6,056 nt of DNA from an uncultured Actinomycetes bacterium (GCA_903928395.1 CAIYQS010000267.1:1-6056); one strand, 5' to 3'. Positions 1 through 5,784 are shown, numbered from the stretch's first letter. Made by a program: numbers and translations. Notes: generated from the letters alone by a model not told the origin.

Positions 1-90
1 ATCTCATCCCAGGGTCGTTCAGACGGCGGGGGTCTCGAGTAAGTCCTGGTTCCCAGCACCCCAATTCCCTGTAAACTCCGCTCACCACTT
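1..90 (+). other. Region upstream of tRNA-Ser, possible end of a CDS and tRNA promoter
   Basis: Frame 1 reads ISSQGRSDGGGLE and stops with TAA at 40-42. This could be the last 13 residues of a chromosomal gene running in from the left, but it is too short to identify. Between it and the tRNA there is a poor promoter-like pair, TTCCCA at 50-55 and TAAACT at 72-77 with a 16-base spacer (each 4 of 6 to consensus). It would start transcription a few bases before the tRNA at 91. Both readings are weak. The segment is visibly more GC-rich than the genes that follow, consistent with it being chromosomal rather than island DNA. Confidence 0.25.
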
Positions 91-182
91 GGAGACGTCG
101 CATAGCCCGGTCGAGTGCGCCTCACTGCTAACGAGGTAAGGTGTTAAAGCCTTCAGGAGTTCAAATCTCCTCGTCTCCGCCA
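91..182 (+). tRNA. tRNA-Ser (anticodon GCU), CCA encoded
   Basis: This is a class II tRNA with a long variable arm, reading serine codons AGC and AGU. The acceptor arm GGAGACG (91-97) pairs perfectly with CGTCTCC (172-178), followed by discriminator G179 and an encoded CCA (180-182). The anticodon loop CTGCTAA (125-131) gives anticodon GCT at 127-129. Its stem is four pairs plus an A-C mismatch next to the loop. The variable arm has an AAGG/CCTT stem. The T-arm is AGGAG (155-159) paired with CTCCT (167-171) around TTCAAAT. The gene appears intact and functional. Its 3' end is partly duplicated at 5871-5893, so it probably served as the attachment site of the island to its right. Confidence 0.95.
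158..180 (+). repeat. Putative attL: tRNA-Ser 3' end shared with 5871-5893
   Basis: The last 23 bases of the tRNA before the final CA match 5871-5893 at 18 of 23 positions. The right-hand 11 bases CTCGTCTCCGC (170-180 and 5883-5893) are identical. Sharing of a T-arm and acceptor segment between a tRNA gene and a distant direct copy is the usual signature of tyrosine-recombinase integration. A weaker look-alike, TAAATCCCTCGTCT, lies just downstream at 192-205. The exact crossover core cannot be set from this sequence alone. Confidence 0.55.
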
Positions 183-196
183 ATGTAAGCGTAAAT

Positions 197-232
197 CCCT
201 CGTCTTTTAATTAAGTCGGGGGGTTTTGCTTT
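197..232 (+). terminator. Weak rho-independent terminator after tRNA-Ser
   Basis: CCCTCG (197-202) can pair with CGGGG (217-221) with one bulged T, extended by CTT/AAG inside the loop. The stem is followed by GGTTTTGCTTTT. It lies 15 bases past the CCA end, the right place to end the tRNA transcript. The stem is short and bulged, so this is a moderate call. Confidence 0.35.
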
Positions 233-246
233 TAACTAATTAAAAC

Positions 247-268
247 TTTGCCCACTTTTTGCCCACTT
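247..268 (+). repeat. Two perfect tandem copies of an 11-bp unit
   Basis: TTTGCCCACTT occurs at 247-257 and again, head to tail, at 258-268. It sits about 70 bases inside the island from the tRNA attachment site. Short direct repeats at this position are often arm-type binding sites for an integrase or excisionase, but no such gene is present here to support that role. Read on the minus strand, the repeat also codes for GKKWAKF followed by a stop, which could be the last codons of a lost gene. Confidence 0.6.
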
Positions 269-300
269 ATATTAATTCAAGTACTGATTAGCATTGGCTT

Positions 301-1293
301 GTGCCAAAGCGCTACACACCAGAAGAAGCAATTCAGTTAGTCATGGAGAGAGGCTTCTCCCCTATAGGTCCTTACCCTGGTGCAAAAGTTCGGTGGAAAG
401 CCAAACATTCAATTTGTGGCGGAATTGTTTACATAACTCTCAACACGGTCCGAAACCCAAGAACGAAGCCTGGCAGTTGTGCAAACTGTTCATCTAATGC
501 GCCAACCTCTGAAGCAGACGCAATAAAGATAATGAAGAAAGCGGGGCTTAAGCCATTAGTTAAGTTCCCAGGTTATGACGAGCCCTGGAAGTCACTTCAT
601 AAAAAATGTGGGAGCACGGTACGTCCCAGACTTCATAGCATTAAAGCTGGTGGAAACGGATGTAGGAAGTGTGGATTTATACAGTCGGCTATTAAGCGAA
701 CCACTGAGAATGATGTAGCAATTGCCGAACTACGCTCTGCAGGGTTTGAACCGTTAGAACAATTTGCAGGAGTGAGGATTGGCTGGAAATCTAGATGTCT
801 GACATGCAAGAAAGTTTCATCACCACAACTCGGAAGTATTAGAGCTGGTCGTGGATGTCAGTATTGTGCCAACAACGTTCGCTTAGTACATGAAGAGGCA
901 TTTGTTCGCATGAAGAAATTTGGGGTTACTCCCCTAGTTCCTTATAAGAGTGCTGTAACTCCTTGGAAATCCAGATGTATGACTTGCGGAAAGGTTGTTT
1001 CACCAAAGTTAAACTCGGTCCAATCGGGTCAAGGTGCTTGTAAATACTGTTCAAAGGTTTATGTAGACCCCAAAGAAGCTGTAAAGATGATGATTAAAAA
1101 CGGCATAGAGCCGAAAGAACCGTATACAAACTCAATAACACCTTGGAAATGTAAGTGCCTTGTATGTGGTCGCATTGTTTATCCACAGTATTCATCAGTA
1201 AGACAAGGGCGTGGTGGATGCAGATACTGTGCACCAACTTACGTCTCCCCAATAGAGGCTGTTTTGAAAGGACCTTGGAACTTACTTTGTTAA
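301..1293 (+). CDS. Tandem treble-clef-like zinc-finger protein, five repeats, C-terminally truncated
   Basis: The 330-residue protein is almost entirely five copies of a roughly 60-residue unit. Each unit reads: helix with EA..(M)...G, then (E)PL.PY, then PWKS, then a Cys pair, a (V)SP...S(V/I)..G.G segment, and a second Cys pair. The conserved Trp is at 32, 96, 162, 222 and 282. Metal-ligand pairs are H36/C39 with C60/C63, H100/C103 with C121/C124, C166/C169 with C186/C189, C226/C229 with C247/C250, and C286/C289 with C307/C310. The pattern resembles treble-clef zinc-ribbon domains of the DUF4379 type, often fused to endonucleases; that link is from family knowledge. A sixth unit starts at residue 313 (YVSPIEAV) but collapses into GPWNLLC and a stop. 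The GTG at 301 is the only in-frame start, since TAG lies at 289-291. No Shine-Dalgarno is visible; TATATT at 268-273 may be a -10 box. The likely role is nucleic-acid binding. The nuclease part is probably the separate ORF at 2853, which has the same unit. Confidence 0.8.
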   Translation: MPKRYTPEEAIQLVMERGFSPIGPYPGAKVRWKAKHSICGGIVYITLNTVRNPRTKPGSCANCSSNAPTSEADAIKIMKKAGLKPLVKFPGYDEPWKSLHKKCGSTVRPRLHSIKAGGNGCRKCGFIQSAIKRTTENDVAIAELRSAGFEPLEQFAGVRIGWKSRCLTCKKVSSPQLGSIRAGRGCQYCANNVRLVHEEAFVRMKKFGVTPLVPYKSAVTPWKSRCMTCGKVVSPKLNSVQSGQGACKYCSKVYVDPKEAVKMMIKNGIEPKEPYTNSITPWKCKCLVCGRIVYPQYSSVRQGRGGCRYCAPTYVSPIEAVLKGPWNLLC

Positions 1294-1497
1294 GAGAATT
1301 AATCTAGAAAGATAACATGACTGTCCATCCCTCTTAGAATAGTCAAGGAAGAAACTTTTCAGCTGAAAAATTACGATAGAACGATTTTATCTTGGTTTAA
1401 TTGTGTTCTCTTCGAAATCACAAATTCAAGTCAATGGCCCAATATTCGTCTTTTTTTGGTTAGGGCAAAGCATTTTTGCAGAATTTCTAGTTGGGCT
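1294..1497. other. Intergenic gap between convergent genes
   Basis: No coding potential is seen here. The gap separates two genes pointing at each other. It contains a perfect 14-bp palindrome TTTTCAGCTGAAAA at 1356-1369. There is also a small GCAAA/TTTGC stem around 1466-1480 that lacks a T-tract in the right place, so no convincing terminator was found. The left part may be decayed remains of the zinc-finger gene. Confidence 0.4.
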
Positions 1498-2550
1498 TCA
1501 TTTTGATTTTGAAATTGGTGAACTAAATCTATTTACAATAAATCGTTGAATTGGTTTCTCAATGAAATTGAAACTCACTAAACTGAATAAAACTAGCAAG
1601 GCAAAGAAGGTAGCACCCATAATAACTTGATCATCCGAAGACAATATTTTTGCAATTCTGATGCACTCGAAATGCCAAATGTATATAGAGTAAGAGAGTA
1701 GGCCTACCTGAGGAAGGGGCCGCACTCTGAGCATTCTTTTGAGTAGATTACCGTTTCTCTCCGAATCGATTAATAGTGATGCGCCGATCAATAGCACGCC
1801 AAAAGTCCATATATTAGTTGAAGAAAAAAACTCTAATATACATAGGATTAGACCAAGCACTAAAGAGGAGGCCGCAAATCTTTTCTTTGAGCTCATTGTG
1901 TTTCTCGTTTCAAATATTGCAAGTGCGCAGCCGGCGAGCAAAATACTTGGTCGAACCAGAACATGTTGAAAAATAGAATTAATTCCGGGGTCACTTATAA
2001 CCAATACTTGACCCAATAGAAGAAAGGAAAAAAACACTCCAAAGCTAATATATTGGAGAGATCTTAATCGAGAAGAACGAGCAAAAAATACCAGAGCTAC
2101 AGGCCACAATAAGTAGAACTGCTCTTCTGCCGAAAGTGACCAGTAATGGTCCCAAGGACCTGCCTTCAATTCATAGAAGTTTCTGTAGTAGAAGATCGAA
2201 GACAGAAGTGCTTCCCCAGGAATCGGTTTCTGTTGAAGAGTCAAAACAACAACGGAGTACATTAAATATATCATCGCTATAGGTACCAGTCGAGCGAAAC
2301 GACGAATATAGAAAACTCTCAGACGACCACGTTGGGAAGTTTTCTCCATTAGTATTTTGGTAATTAGGTACCCAGATAGCAAGAAAAATAAATCTACGCC
2401 CCACCCTCCCTGCGCAAGCAAGCCTACATGATTCAGAACAACTCCTGTGATAGCAATCGCCCTGAGACCATCCAACTCACCTCTATATTCGATTGACGAA
2501 CCACGAACACCCGATTGATCAACCAATCTGATTAAAGACTTAAAGCGCAT
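1498..2550 (-). CDS. Acyltransferase 3 family membrane protein (OafA/YrhL-like)
   Basis: This is a 350-residue integral membrane enzyme expected to move acyl (often acetyl) groups onto cell-surface sugars such as O-antigen or exopolysaccharide. Family motifs appear in order: RGELDGLRAIAI (23-34), the conserved His41 in VVLNHVG, GVDLFFLLSGYLIT (51-64), RRFARLVP (83-90), and the hallmark YWSLSAEEQFYLLWP (136-150). Near the end come LSYSIYIWH (285-293) and FNFIEKPIQR (328-337). Hydrophobic stretches between them fit the usual ten-helix bundle. The protein ends after this domain, with no SGNH hydrolase domain, so it is the short form. The ATG at 2550 leaves 22 residues before the first motif. No Shine-Dalgarno is visible; TAAAGT about 10 bases upstream could be a -10 box of a leaderless or near-leaderless transcript. 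It lies opposite to, and between, two pieces of the zinc-finger/GIY-YIG family, so it may be later-acquired cargo. It appears intact. Confidence 0.9.
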   Translation of the reverse strand: MRFKSLIRLVDQSGVRGSSIEYRGELDGLRAIAITGVVLNHVGLLAQGGWGVDLFFLLSGYLITKILMEKTSQRGRLRVFYIRRFARLVPIAMIYLMYSVVVLTLQQKPIPGEALLSSIFYYRNFYELKAGPWDHYWSLSAEEQFYLLWPVALVFFARSSRLRSLQYISFGVFFSFLLLGQVLVISDPGINSIFQHVLVRPSILLAGCALAIFETRNTMSSKKRFAASSLVLGLILCILEFFSSTNIWTFGVLLIGASLLIDSERNGNLLKRMLRVRPLPQVGLLSYSIYIWHFECIRIAKILSSDDQVIMGATFFALLVLFSLVSFNFIEKPIQRFIVNRFSSPISKSK

Positions 2551-2852
2551 AGTTGAACTTTACACGAATAGCGTCGTGGTCGGTGGGAGAATACACGTAA
2601 ATTTCTGAGGGCAATTCCCGATATTGGTTGTGGATCAAGATCAATTGAATCCATATGTGGTCTATGAAGGATATGTAGTTCGAGTCCCTCACAACCCACT
2701 TATGCGTTTAATTGGCGGAATATTCGCCGATAGTCGGCGGTATATCCAATTAATTATAAAAGGGTATACAGCCCGAATTGGGTTTCAACCCGACTATCAG
2801 TTCGCATCTTGACCAATTTCTACAGATTGGGAGATGACAGATTAGTTAATGA
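2551..2852. other. Non-coding gap with tRNA-like segment and structured hairpin
   Basis: No believable gene was found. TTG-started frame 2624-2812 has no family features and runs through the structures below. At 2678-2699 the sequence GTTCGAGTCCCTCACAACCC resembles a tRNA T-loop plus the 3' acceptor strand of a tRNA-Lys. GGTTGTG at 2626-2632 pairs with CACAACC at 2690-2696 at tRNA-like spacing. However, the T-stem and anticodon arm do not fold properly and there is no CCA, so it is at best a relic. Then comes the nested hairpin at 2708-2753. A GGGTT-TC-AACCC stem lies at 2780-2791. The promoter of the acyltransferase must also lie at the left of this gap. Confidence 0.5.
2708..2753. repeat. 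Long nested hairpin (inverted repeat)
   Basis: TTAATTGG (2708-2715) pairs perfectly with CCAATTAA (2746-2753). ATAT (2720-2723) can pair with ATAT (2742-2745). CGCCGA (2725-2730) pairs perfectly with TCGGCG (2734-2739) around a TAG loop. Three stacked stems in 46 bases are unlikely by chance. No T-tract follows on the plus strand, so it is not a standard terminator there. It could be an RNA element, a REP-like repeat, or the folded end of a lost mobile element. Confidence 0.6.
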
Positions 2853-3209
2853 ATGTTTGGATCAAGTTATCAAATCTCGACCATAAGTGCACTTCCTCCC
2901 CCAACAGAGGCTGCTCGTATTATGAGAAAAGCTGGTTATATTCCTTTAGAACCCTACGTAAATAGTAAATCACACTGGAAATCTACCCACAAAGAATGTG
3001 GGAGAACTGTAAGTCCTGCATTTGCGAATATTGCCAGTGGAACAGGTGGGTGTAAATGGTGCGGTGTATCGGGATTGGATTATTCAGCTCCCTCATATCT
3101 CTATATCGTTTCTCATCAAGAATTTGGTTCATTAAAGGTCGGTATATCAAACGACGCGACAGACAAAAAAATTGAAATAGCTTCGACGGACCTGCGCGAT
3201 ATTTACTAG
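2853..3209 (+). CDS. Zinc-finger plus GIY-YIG nuclease, truncated at both ends
   Basis: The 118-residue ORF holds one unit of the same repeat as the gene at 301. Its PTEAARIMRKAGYIPLEPY segment is at 17-35, W42, ligands H46/C49 and C67/C70. A GIY-YIG-type start follows, with YLYIV at 82-86 and KVGIS at 95-99, resembling the T5orf172/Mug113 branch. That fold cuts DNA using a following Arg and Glu, which are missing here. The last residue from the original gene is about 111 (ends 3185); residues 112-118 come from the IS inverted repeat, which supplies the TAG stop. The ATG at 2853 follows an in-frame TGA at 2850-2852, and no Shine-Dalgarno is seen. The N-terminus MFGSSYQIST does not look like the family. 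The ORF therefore seems to be the 3' part of a multi-finger nuclease, perhaps the missing end of the gene at 301. It is probably non-functional. Confidence 0.65.
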   Translation: MFGSSYQISTISALPPPTEAARIMRKAGYIPLEPYVNSKSHWKSTHKECGRTVSPAFANIASGTGGCKWCGVSGLDYSAPSYLYIVSHQEFGSLKVGISNDATDKKIEIASTDLRDIY

Positions 3210-3214
3210 ACACT
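3188..3214 (+). repeat. IS3 left terminal inverted repeat
   Basis: Reads GGACCTGCGCGA, then six diverged bases, then CTAGACACT. It is complementary to 4463-4489 except in the middle six. It lies at the 3' end of the transposase genes and interrupts the GIY-YIG frame. Confidence 0.85.
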
Positions 3215-3219
3215 TTGGG

Positions 3220-4073
3220 TTAGGCAACGCTAATGGTTGCTTGGCTAGTAGTGCAAGTAGTTAAGCGATGAAACTCTTCAAGTGGTGTTCTTCCACCTAA
3301 GCCCATTGAGGTCGGATTGAGTTATAGAAGCTCTCACAATAGTAAGTAATTGCTCTGTTGATCTCGTCGTAGGATTTCCATGTGCGAGTGTGAAGCAGTT
3401 CGGTTTTGATCTTTCCGAAGAAACTTTCGATCATCTGATTGGCAAATGACAATCCGGCGTTACCCATGGATTGGATAAGTCCTGCCTGCCTCACTGCATT
3501 TCGATAACGCTCTGATTTAAATACAGATCCCATATCCGAATGGATGATGGTGTTCTTTGTCTTATATTGAGATGTCGCCATCGACAGAGCACGCAGCACT
3601 AACTCAGAGTTCGGAGCTCTACTCGTTGCATAGCCAACCACTATCCTTGTTGCAGAATCTTTGATGGCTGCAAGATAGATCGTGCCTGACAAATATCTCT
3701 TCTGGGTGATATCGATAAACCATTTCTCGTGCGGGCTAGTCGATTGGAAGTTTGCCTTAATGAGGTTTTCGATCTCTGGTGAGTAGTTGCCTTTGGGATA
3801 TTTACGTTTCTTCGGTAAGCCAAAGAAACCAGCGAGTTTCATGACTTTTCGCACGAGATAGAGGGAGCATGAGATGGCCTTCTTCACTAAGAGTGCATGG
3901 ATAGGTCGATAGCCCAAGCTGTAACCATGAAGAGCACGCAGTTTTTCAATCTCACCTCGCAGGTTCCTCTCTCGTGCTCGCTTCATCTGTGAAATCCCTT
4001 GGGCAGGTTCTATGAGATAGGAGGTTGAGCGCGCCATGGCCAATACTCGAGTGCGATATTTGCTTGCCACCAT
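3220..4073 (-). CDS. IS3 OrfB transposase (DDE integrase domain), C-terminal frameshift
   Basis: This is the catalytic transposase subunit, made as an OrfAB fusion that cuts and joins the IS ends. The intact frame from ATG 4073 has 258 residues and stops early at 3297-3299. Residues about 30-100 form the IS3 helical region (ALHGYSLGYRPIHALL). An rve-type catalytic core follows with D121 in WFIDIT, D180 in IIHSDMGSVF and E216 in ANQMIESFFGKIKTE. D180 and E216 are separated by exactly 35 residues, the classic DD35E. The frame ends NSIRPQWA. Reading one base back at about 3306 restores MGLGGRTPLEEFHRL, the normal IS3 tail, and runs to a stop at 3220-3222 just inside the inverted repeat. A single base therefore seems to have been lost. 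The frame is open upstream of 4073 to the slippery site at about 4110, so translation probably begins in orfA rather than at this ATG. Confidence 0.88.
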
Positions 4074-4102
4074 CTGCCGGCTCAGATGAGCATTGACCGG
4101 GG

Positions 4103-4438
4103 CTAGGCTTTTGGGGGGTTGTGTGTCCTAAAGTATTCAATGACCAGTTTTGCTGCGCGGTTTTCTCCCTTTGCATCATCTCGTTCAATGCGGAGTCTGT
4201 TCACTTCTTTCTTCATCGCTTCATTTTGCGCGCGAAGCCGTTTGATCTCCTGGGCTGGATCCATGGTGGCCCTTTCTGAGGTCAAAGTCCTAGAACTTGA
4301 GCTCTGATTGTTGAGCCAATAGTAAAGGGTGGGCTTGGCGACACCCAGTTCAAGCGAAACCTGGGCTATGGACTTACGCTCAAGAGTGACGAGGTTGATC
4401 GCCTTCTGCTTGAACTCCAAGGGGTAACGACTGGACAT
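4103..4438 (-). CDS. IS3 OrfA, HTH transposase subunit
   Basis: This 111-residue protein binds the IS ends. Residues 1-50 form the helix-turn-helix (MSSRYPLEFKQKAINLV, then SIAQVSLELGVAKPTLYYWL). Residues 62-100 are a charged heptad coiled coil with Leu/Met/Ile at regular spacing, which matches the leucine zipper used for multimerisation. Length and layout are normal for the family. The start is well supported by AAGGAG five bases before the ATG. Just before the stop, the message reads C CCA AAA G, a canonical -1 slippery heptamer. Slipping there joins it to orfB through SLAPVNAHLSRQ with no stop, giving the OrfAB transposase. Confidence 0.9.
   Translation of the reverse strand: MSSRYPLEFKQKAINLVTLERKSIAQVSLELGVAKPTLYYWLNNQSSSSRTLTSERATMDPAQEIKRLRAQNEAMKKEVNRLRIERDDAKGENRAAKLVIEYFRTHNPPKA
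4111..4120 (-). promoter_or_regulatory. Programmed -1 frameshift site of the IS3 orfA/orfB pair
   Basis: On the minus strand the last orfA codons are CCC CCA AAA GCC TAG. CCCAAAA is an X XXY YYZ heptamer in the right phase. A -1 slip continues as AGC CTA GCC in the orfB frame, which is open all the way into orfB. OrfA and orfB differ by exactly this -1 frame. No downstream stimulatory stem-loop was worked out. Confidence 0.6.
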
Positions 4439-4443
4439 TTCTT

Positions 4444-4449
4444 CTCCTT
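4444..4449 (-). promoter_or_regulatory. Shine-Dalgarno for IS3 orfA
   Basis: AAGGAG on the minus strand, five bases before the ATG at 4438. It is the clearest ribosome binding site in the window and fixes the orfA start. Confidence 0.8.
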
Positions 4450-4462
4450 TTTAGAGATCAGG

Positions 4463-4489
4463 AGTGTCTAGCGTTTTTCGCGCAGGTCC
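4463..4489 (-). repeat. IS3 right terminal inverted repeat
   Basis: Read on the minus strand it is GGACCTGCGCGA, then AAAACG, then CTAGACACT, matching 3188-3214 in 21 or more of 27 positions. It lies just upstream of orfA and probably carries its promoter. It also supplies the in-frame TAG at 4469-4471 that closes the truncated DUF262 reading frame on its other side. Confidence 0.85.
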
Positions 4490-5515
4490 GATGGTAAGCG
4501 AGATGTTGCAGTAATTGAATCACTCTTAAAAGAATATCCGCTTGGTCTTATCTATTTTAATAAAGCTGGTGATGATAATCTTGAAGTCCTTGATGGACAG
4601 CAGAGAATTACAAGTTTTGGAAGATTTATATTGGGAAAGTTTGCGATAAAAGATGAAAATGGAATGGAGCAATACTTTGATGGGTTAGCTAAAGATAAGC
4701 AAGAGCTAATCCTGAAAGCTAAGATTCTCGTTTATGAGTGCGAAGGTATTGAGAGTGAGATAAAGCAGTGGTTTAGAACCATCAACATCGCTGGGATTCC
4801 ACTTAATAATCAAGAACTATTGAATGCGGTATTTTCGGGTCCGTTTGTAACTCTTGGGAAAGAGGAGTTTAGTAATAGCTTAAACTCCAATATCCAAAAA
4901 TGGGATGCCTATATTGCTGCCAAAGTAAATCGCCAAGAATTTTGGGAATGCGCACTTGAGTGGGTAAGCAAAGACAAAGCAAATATAGACGGATACATGA
5001 GTCTTCATCGGTATGATAAAAATATCAAAGAAGTTAAAACATATTTCAACAGTGTTATTGACTGGGTATCAACAGTATTTACAGATGTGAAAAAGGAAAT
5101 GCGTGGTTTAGAGTGGGGCCGGCTTTACGAGCAATACAACAAGAAGCCTTACAACCCCGCGAAAGTTTCTCAAGCGGTCAAAAAGTATTATTCCGATTCC
5201 AGTGTCAATAATCATAAAGGAATTTTTGAGTATATTCTGGGAGGAGAAAAAGACACCAAATTATTGGAAATTCGTATCTTTGATGATGTGATAAAGCACA
5301 GCACTTACGAGAAGCAAACTGCCAGCGCTAAGAAGTCTGGCAAATCTAATTGTCCGAATTGTGCGATTGGACATGATGCCAATACTAAAAAAATTTGGAA
5401 GGAAGAGGAGATGGACGCTGACCATGTTGCCGCTTGGAGCAAAGGTGGTTCTACTTCTAAGGCGAATTGCCAGATGCTTTGTAGGACGCATAACCAAGCG
5501 AAGGGAAATCGTTAA
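4490..5515 (+). CDS. DUF262-HNH nuclease (GmrSD-like), 5' end lost to the IS
   Basis: The family combines an N-terminal DUF262 nucleotide-sensing fold with a C-terminal HNH nuclease. Several members restrict phage DNA (GmrSD, BrxU, SspE types). The open frame runs from the IS tip for 341 codons. It begins in mid-domain at DGKRDVAVIESLLKEYPLG. The DUF262 hallmark DGQQRITS is at 35-42, and WFRTINIAG and LLNAVFSGP follow. The HNH region near 288-341 has CPNC (288-291), DADHV with H312, N326, and C331/H334. CPNC with C331/H334 looks like a zinc-binding set. Relatives usually have about 40-50 more residues in front (the KLDIRP.YQREFVY segment), which are absent. No ATG or GTG lies near the IS; the first usable start is TTG at 4631, which would lose DGQQR. 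The C-terminus is complete. The product is therefore probably inactive, and its translation unclear. Confidence 0.85.
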   Translation, partial: DGKRDVAVIESLLKEYPLGLIYFNKAGDDNLEVLDGQQRITSFGRFILGKFAIKDENGMEQYFDGLAKDKQELILKAKILVYECEGIESEIKQWFRTINIAGIPLNNQELLNAVFSGPFVTLGKEEFSNSLNSNIQKWDAYIAAKVNRQEFWECALEWVSKDKANIDGYMSLHRYDKNIKEVKTYFNSVIDWVSTVFTDVKKEMRGLEWGRLYEQYNKKPYNPAKVSQAVKKYYSDSSVNNHKGIFEYILGGEKDTKLLEIRIFDDVIKHSTYEKQTASAKKSGKSNCPNCAIGHDANTKKIWKEEEMDADHVAAWSKGGSTSKANCQMLCRTHNQAKGNR

Positions 5516-5697
5516 TGGCAAAAAATTCTAGGGATAAATTAATTAATGGGTTAGGAATTGCCTTTGTCATCTTTCTTTTGATTCTTAGTCAAAATAATTT
5601 GGGACTCTGCTTATTTATCGTGGGCGGGTATGCACTTGGGAGAAAGAACGATATTAAGAAATGGTGGAAGAGAGACGACTCCGAAAAGGAGGCGTGA
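5515..5697 (+). CDS. Small two-helix membrane protein, coupled to DUF262-HNH gene
   Basis: This 60-residue protein of unknown function starts inside the stop of the previous gene (TAATG, one-base overlap), so it is translationally coupled and probably one operon with it. A polar N-terminus (MAKNSRDKL) precedes hydrophobic residues 12-25 and 29-41, which would form a short membrane hairpin. The C-terminal tail (GRKNDIKKWWKRDDSEKEA) is strongly charged, with KKWWKR probably at the membrane surface on the cytoplasmic side. No family was recognised. The coupling suggests it works with, or anchors, the nuclease. With the DUF262 start and promoter lost, its expression now depends on read-through. 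Confidence 0.6.
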   Translation: MAKNSRDKLINGLGIAFVIFLLILSQNNLGLCLFIVGGYALGRKNDIKKWWKRDDSEKEA

Positions 5698-5784
5698 AAA
5701 GAGGTAAAAAAGGGTTTGCGCTTTGGCTCCCAAAACTTCATTTTGCGCTTCATTTTTAGGTTAACAGGCTAAGAATCGTCGTTA

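Larger units (their letters stand above)
3188..4489 (-). mobile_element. IS3-family insertion sequence
   Basis: The element of about 1.3 kb has 27-bp imperfect terminal inverted repeats at 3188-3214 and 4463-4489. The outer 12 bases (GGACCTGCGCGA) and inner 9 bases (CTAGACACT) are identical. One further base on each side (C3187, G4490) also matches, so the true tips may be one base further out. It encodes orfA and orfB in overlapping frames on the minus strand, as IS3 elements do. The bases next to the tips, GAC on the left and GAT on the right, do not form an exact 3-bp target duplication. It separates a cut GIY-YIG gene from a cut DUF262 gene. OrfB carries a frameshift, so this copy may be inactive. 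Confidence 0.9.

Noticed and set aside
247..268. Start of a CRISPR array
   Set aside because: There are only two 11-bp copies with no spacer, and no cas genes are nearby.
294..497. 67-codon frame overlapping the zinc-finger gene
   Set aside because: It lies in another frame inside a gene with clear repeats and has no features of its own.
1356..1369. Palindrome TTTTCAGCTGAAAA as a terminator or operator
   Set aside because: It has no GC-rich stem, no loop and no T-tract, and no regulator gene is nearby. A role cannot be supported.
2171..2404. 77-codon minus-strand frame inside the acyltransferase
   Set aside because: It is a shadow frame of a gene with many conserved motifs.
2626..2699. A functional tRNA gene
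   Set aside because: The T-stem has mostly mismatches, there is no proper anticodon arm, position 8 is not T, and there is no CCA.
2624..2812. 62-codon TTG-started frame in the gap
   Set aside because: It has no Shine-Dalgarno and no recognisable family, and it runs through the tRNA-like segment and the nested hairpin, which explain the sequence better.
4631..5515. TTG at 4631 as the natural start of the DUF262 gene
   Set aside because: The homologous frame, including the DGQQR motif, extends upstream to the IS tip. Starting at 4631 would cut the domain in half.
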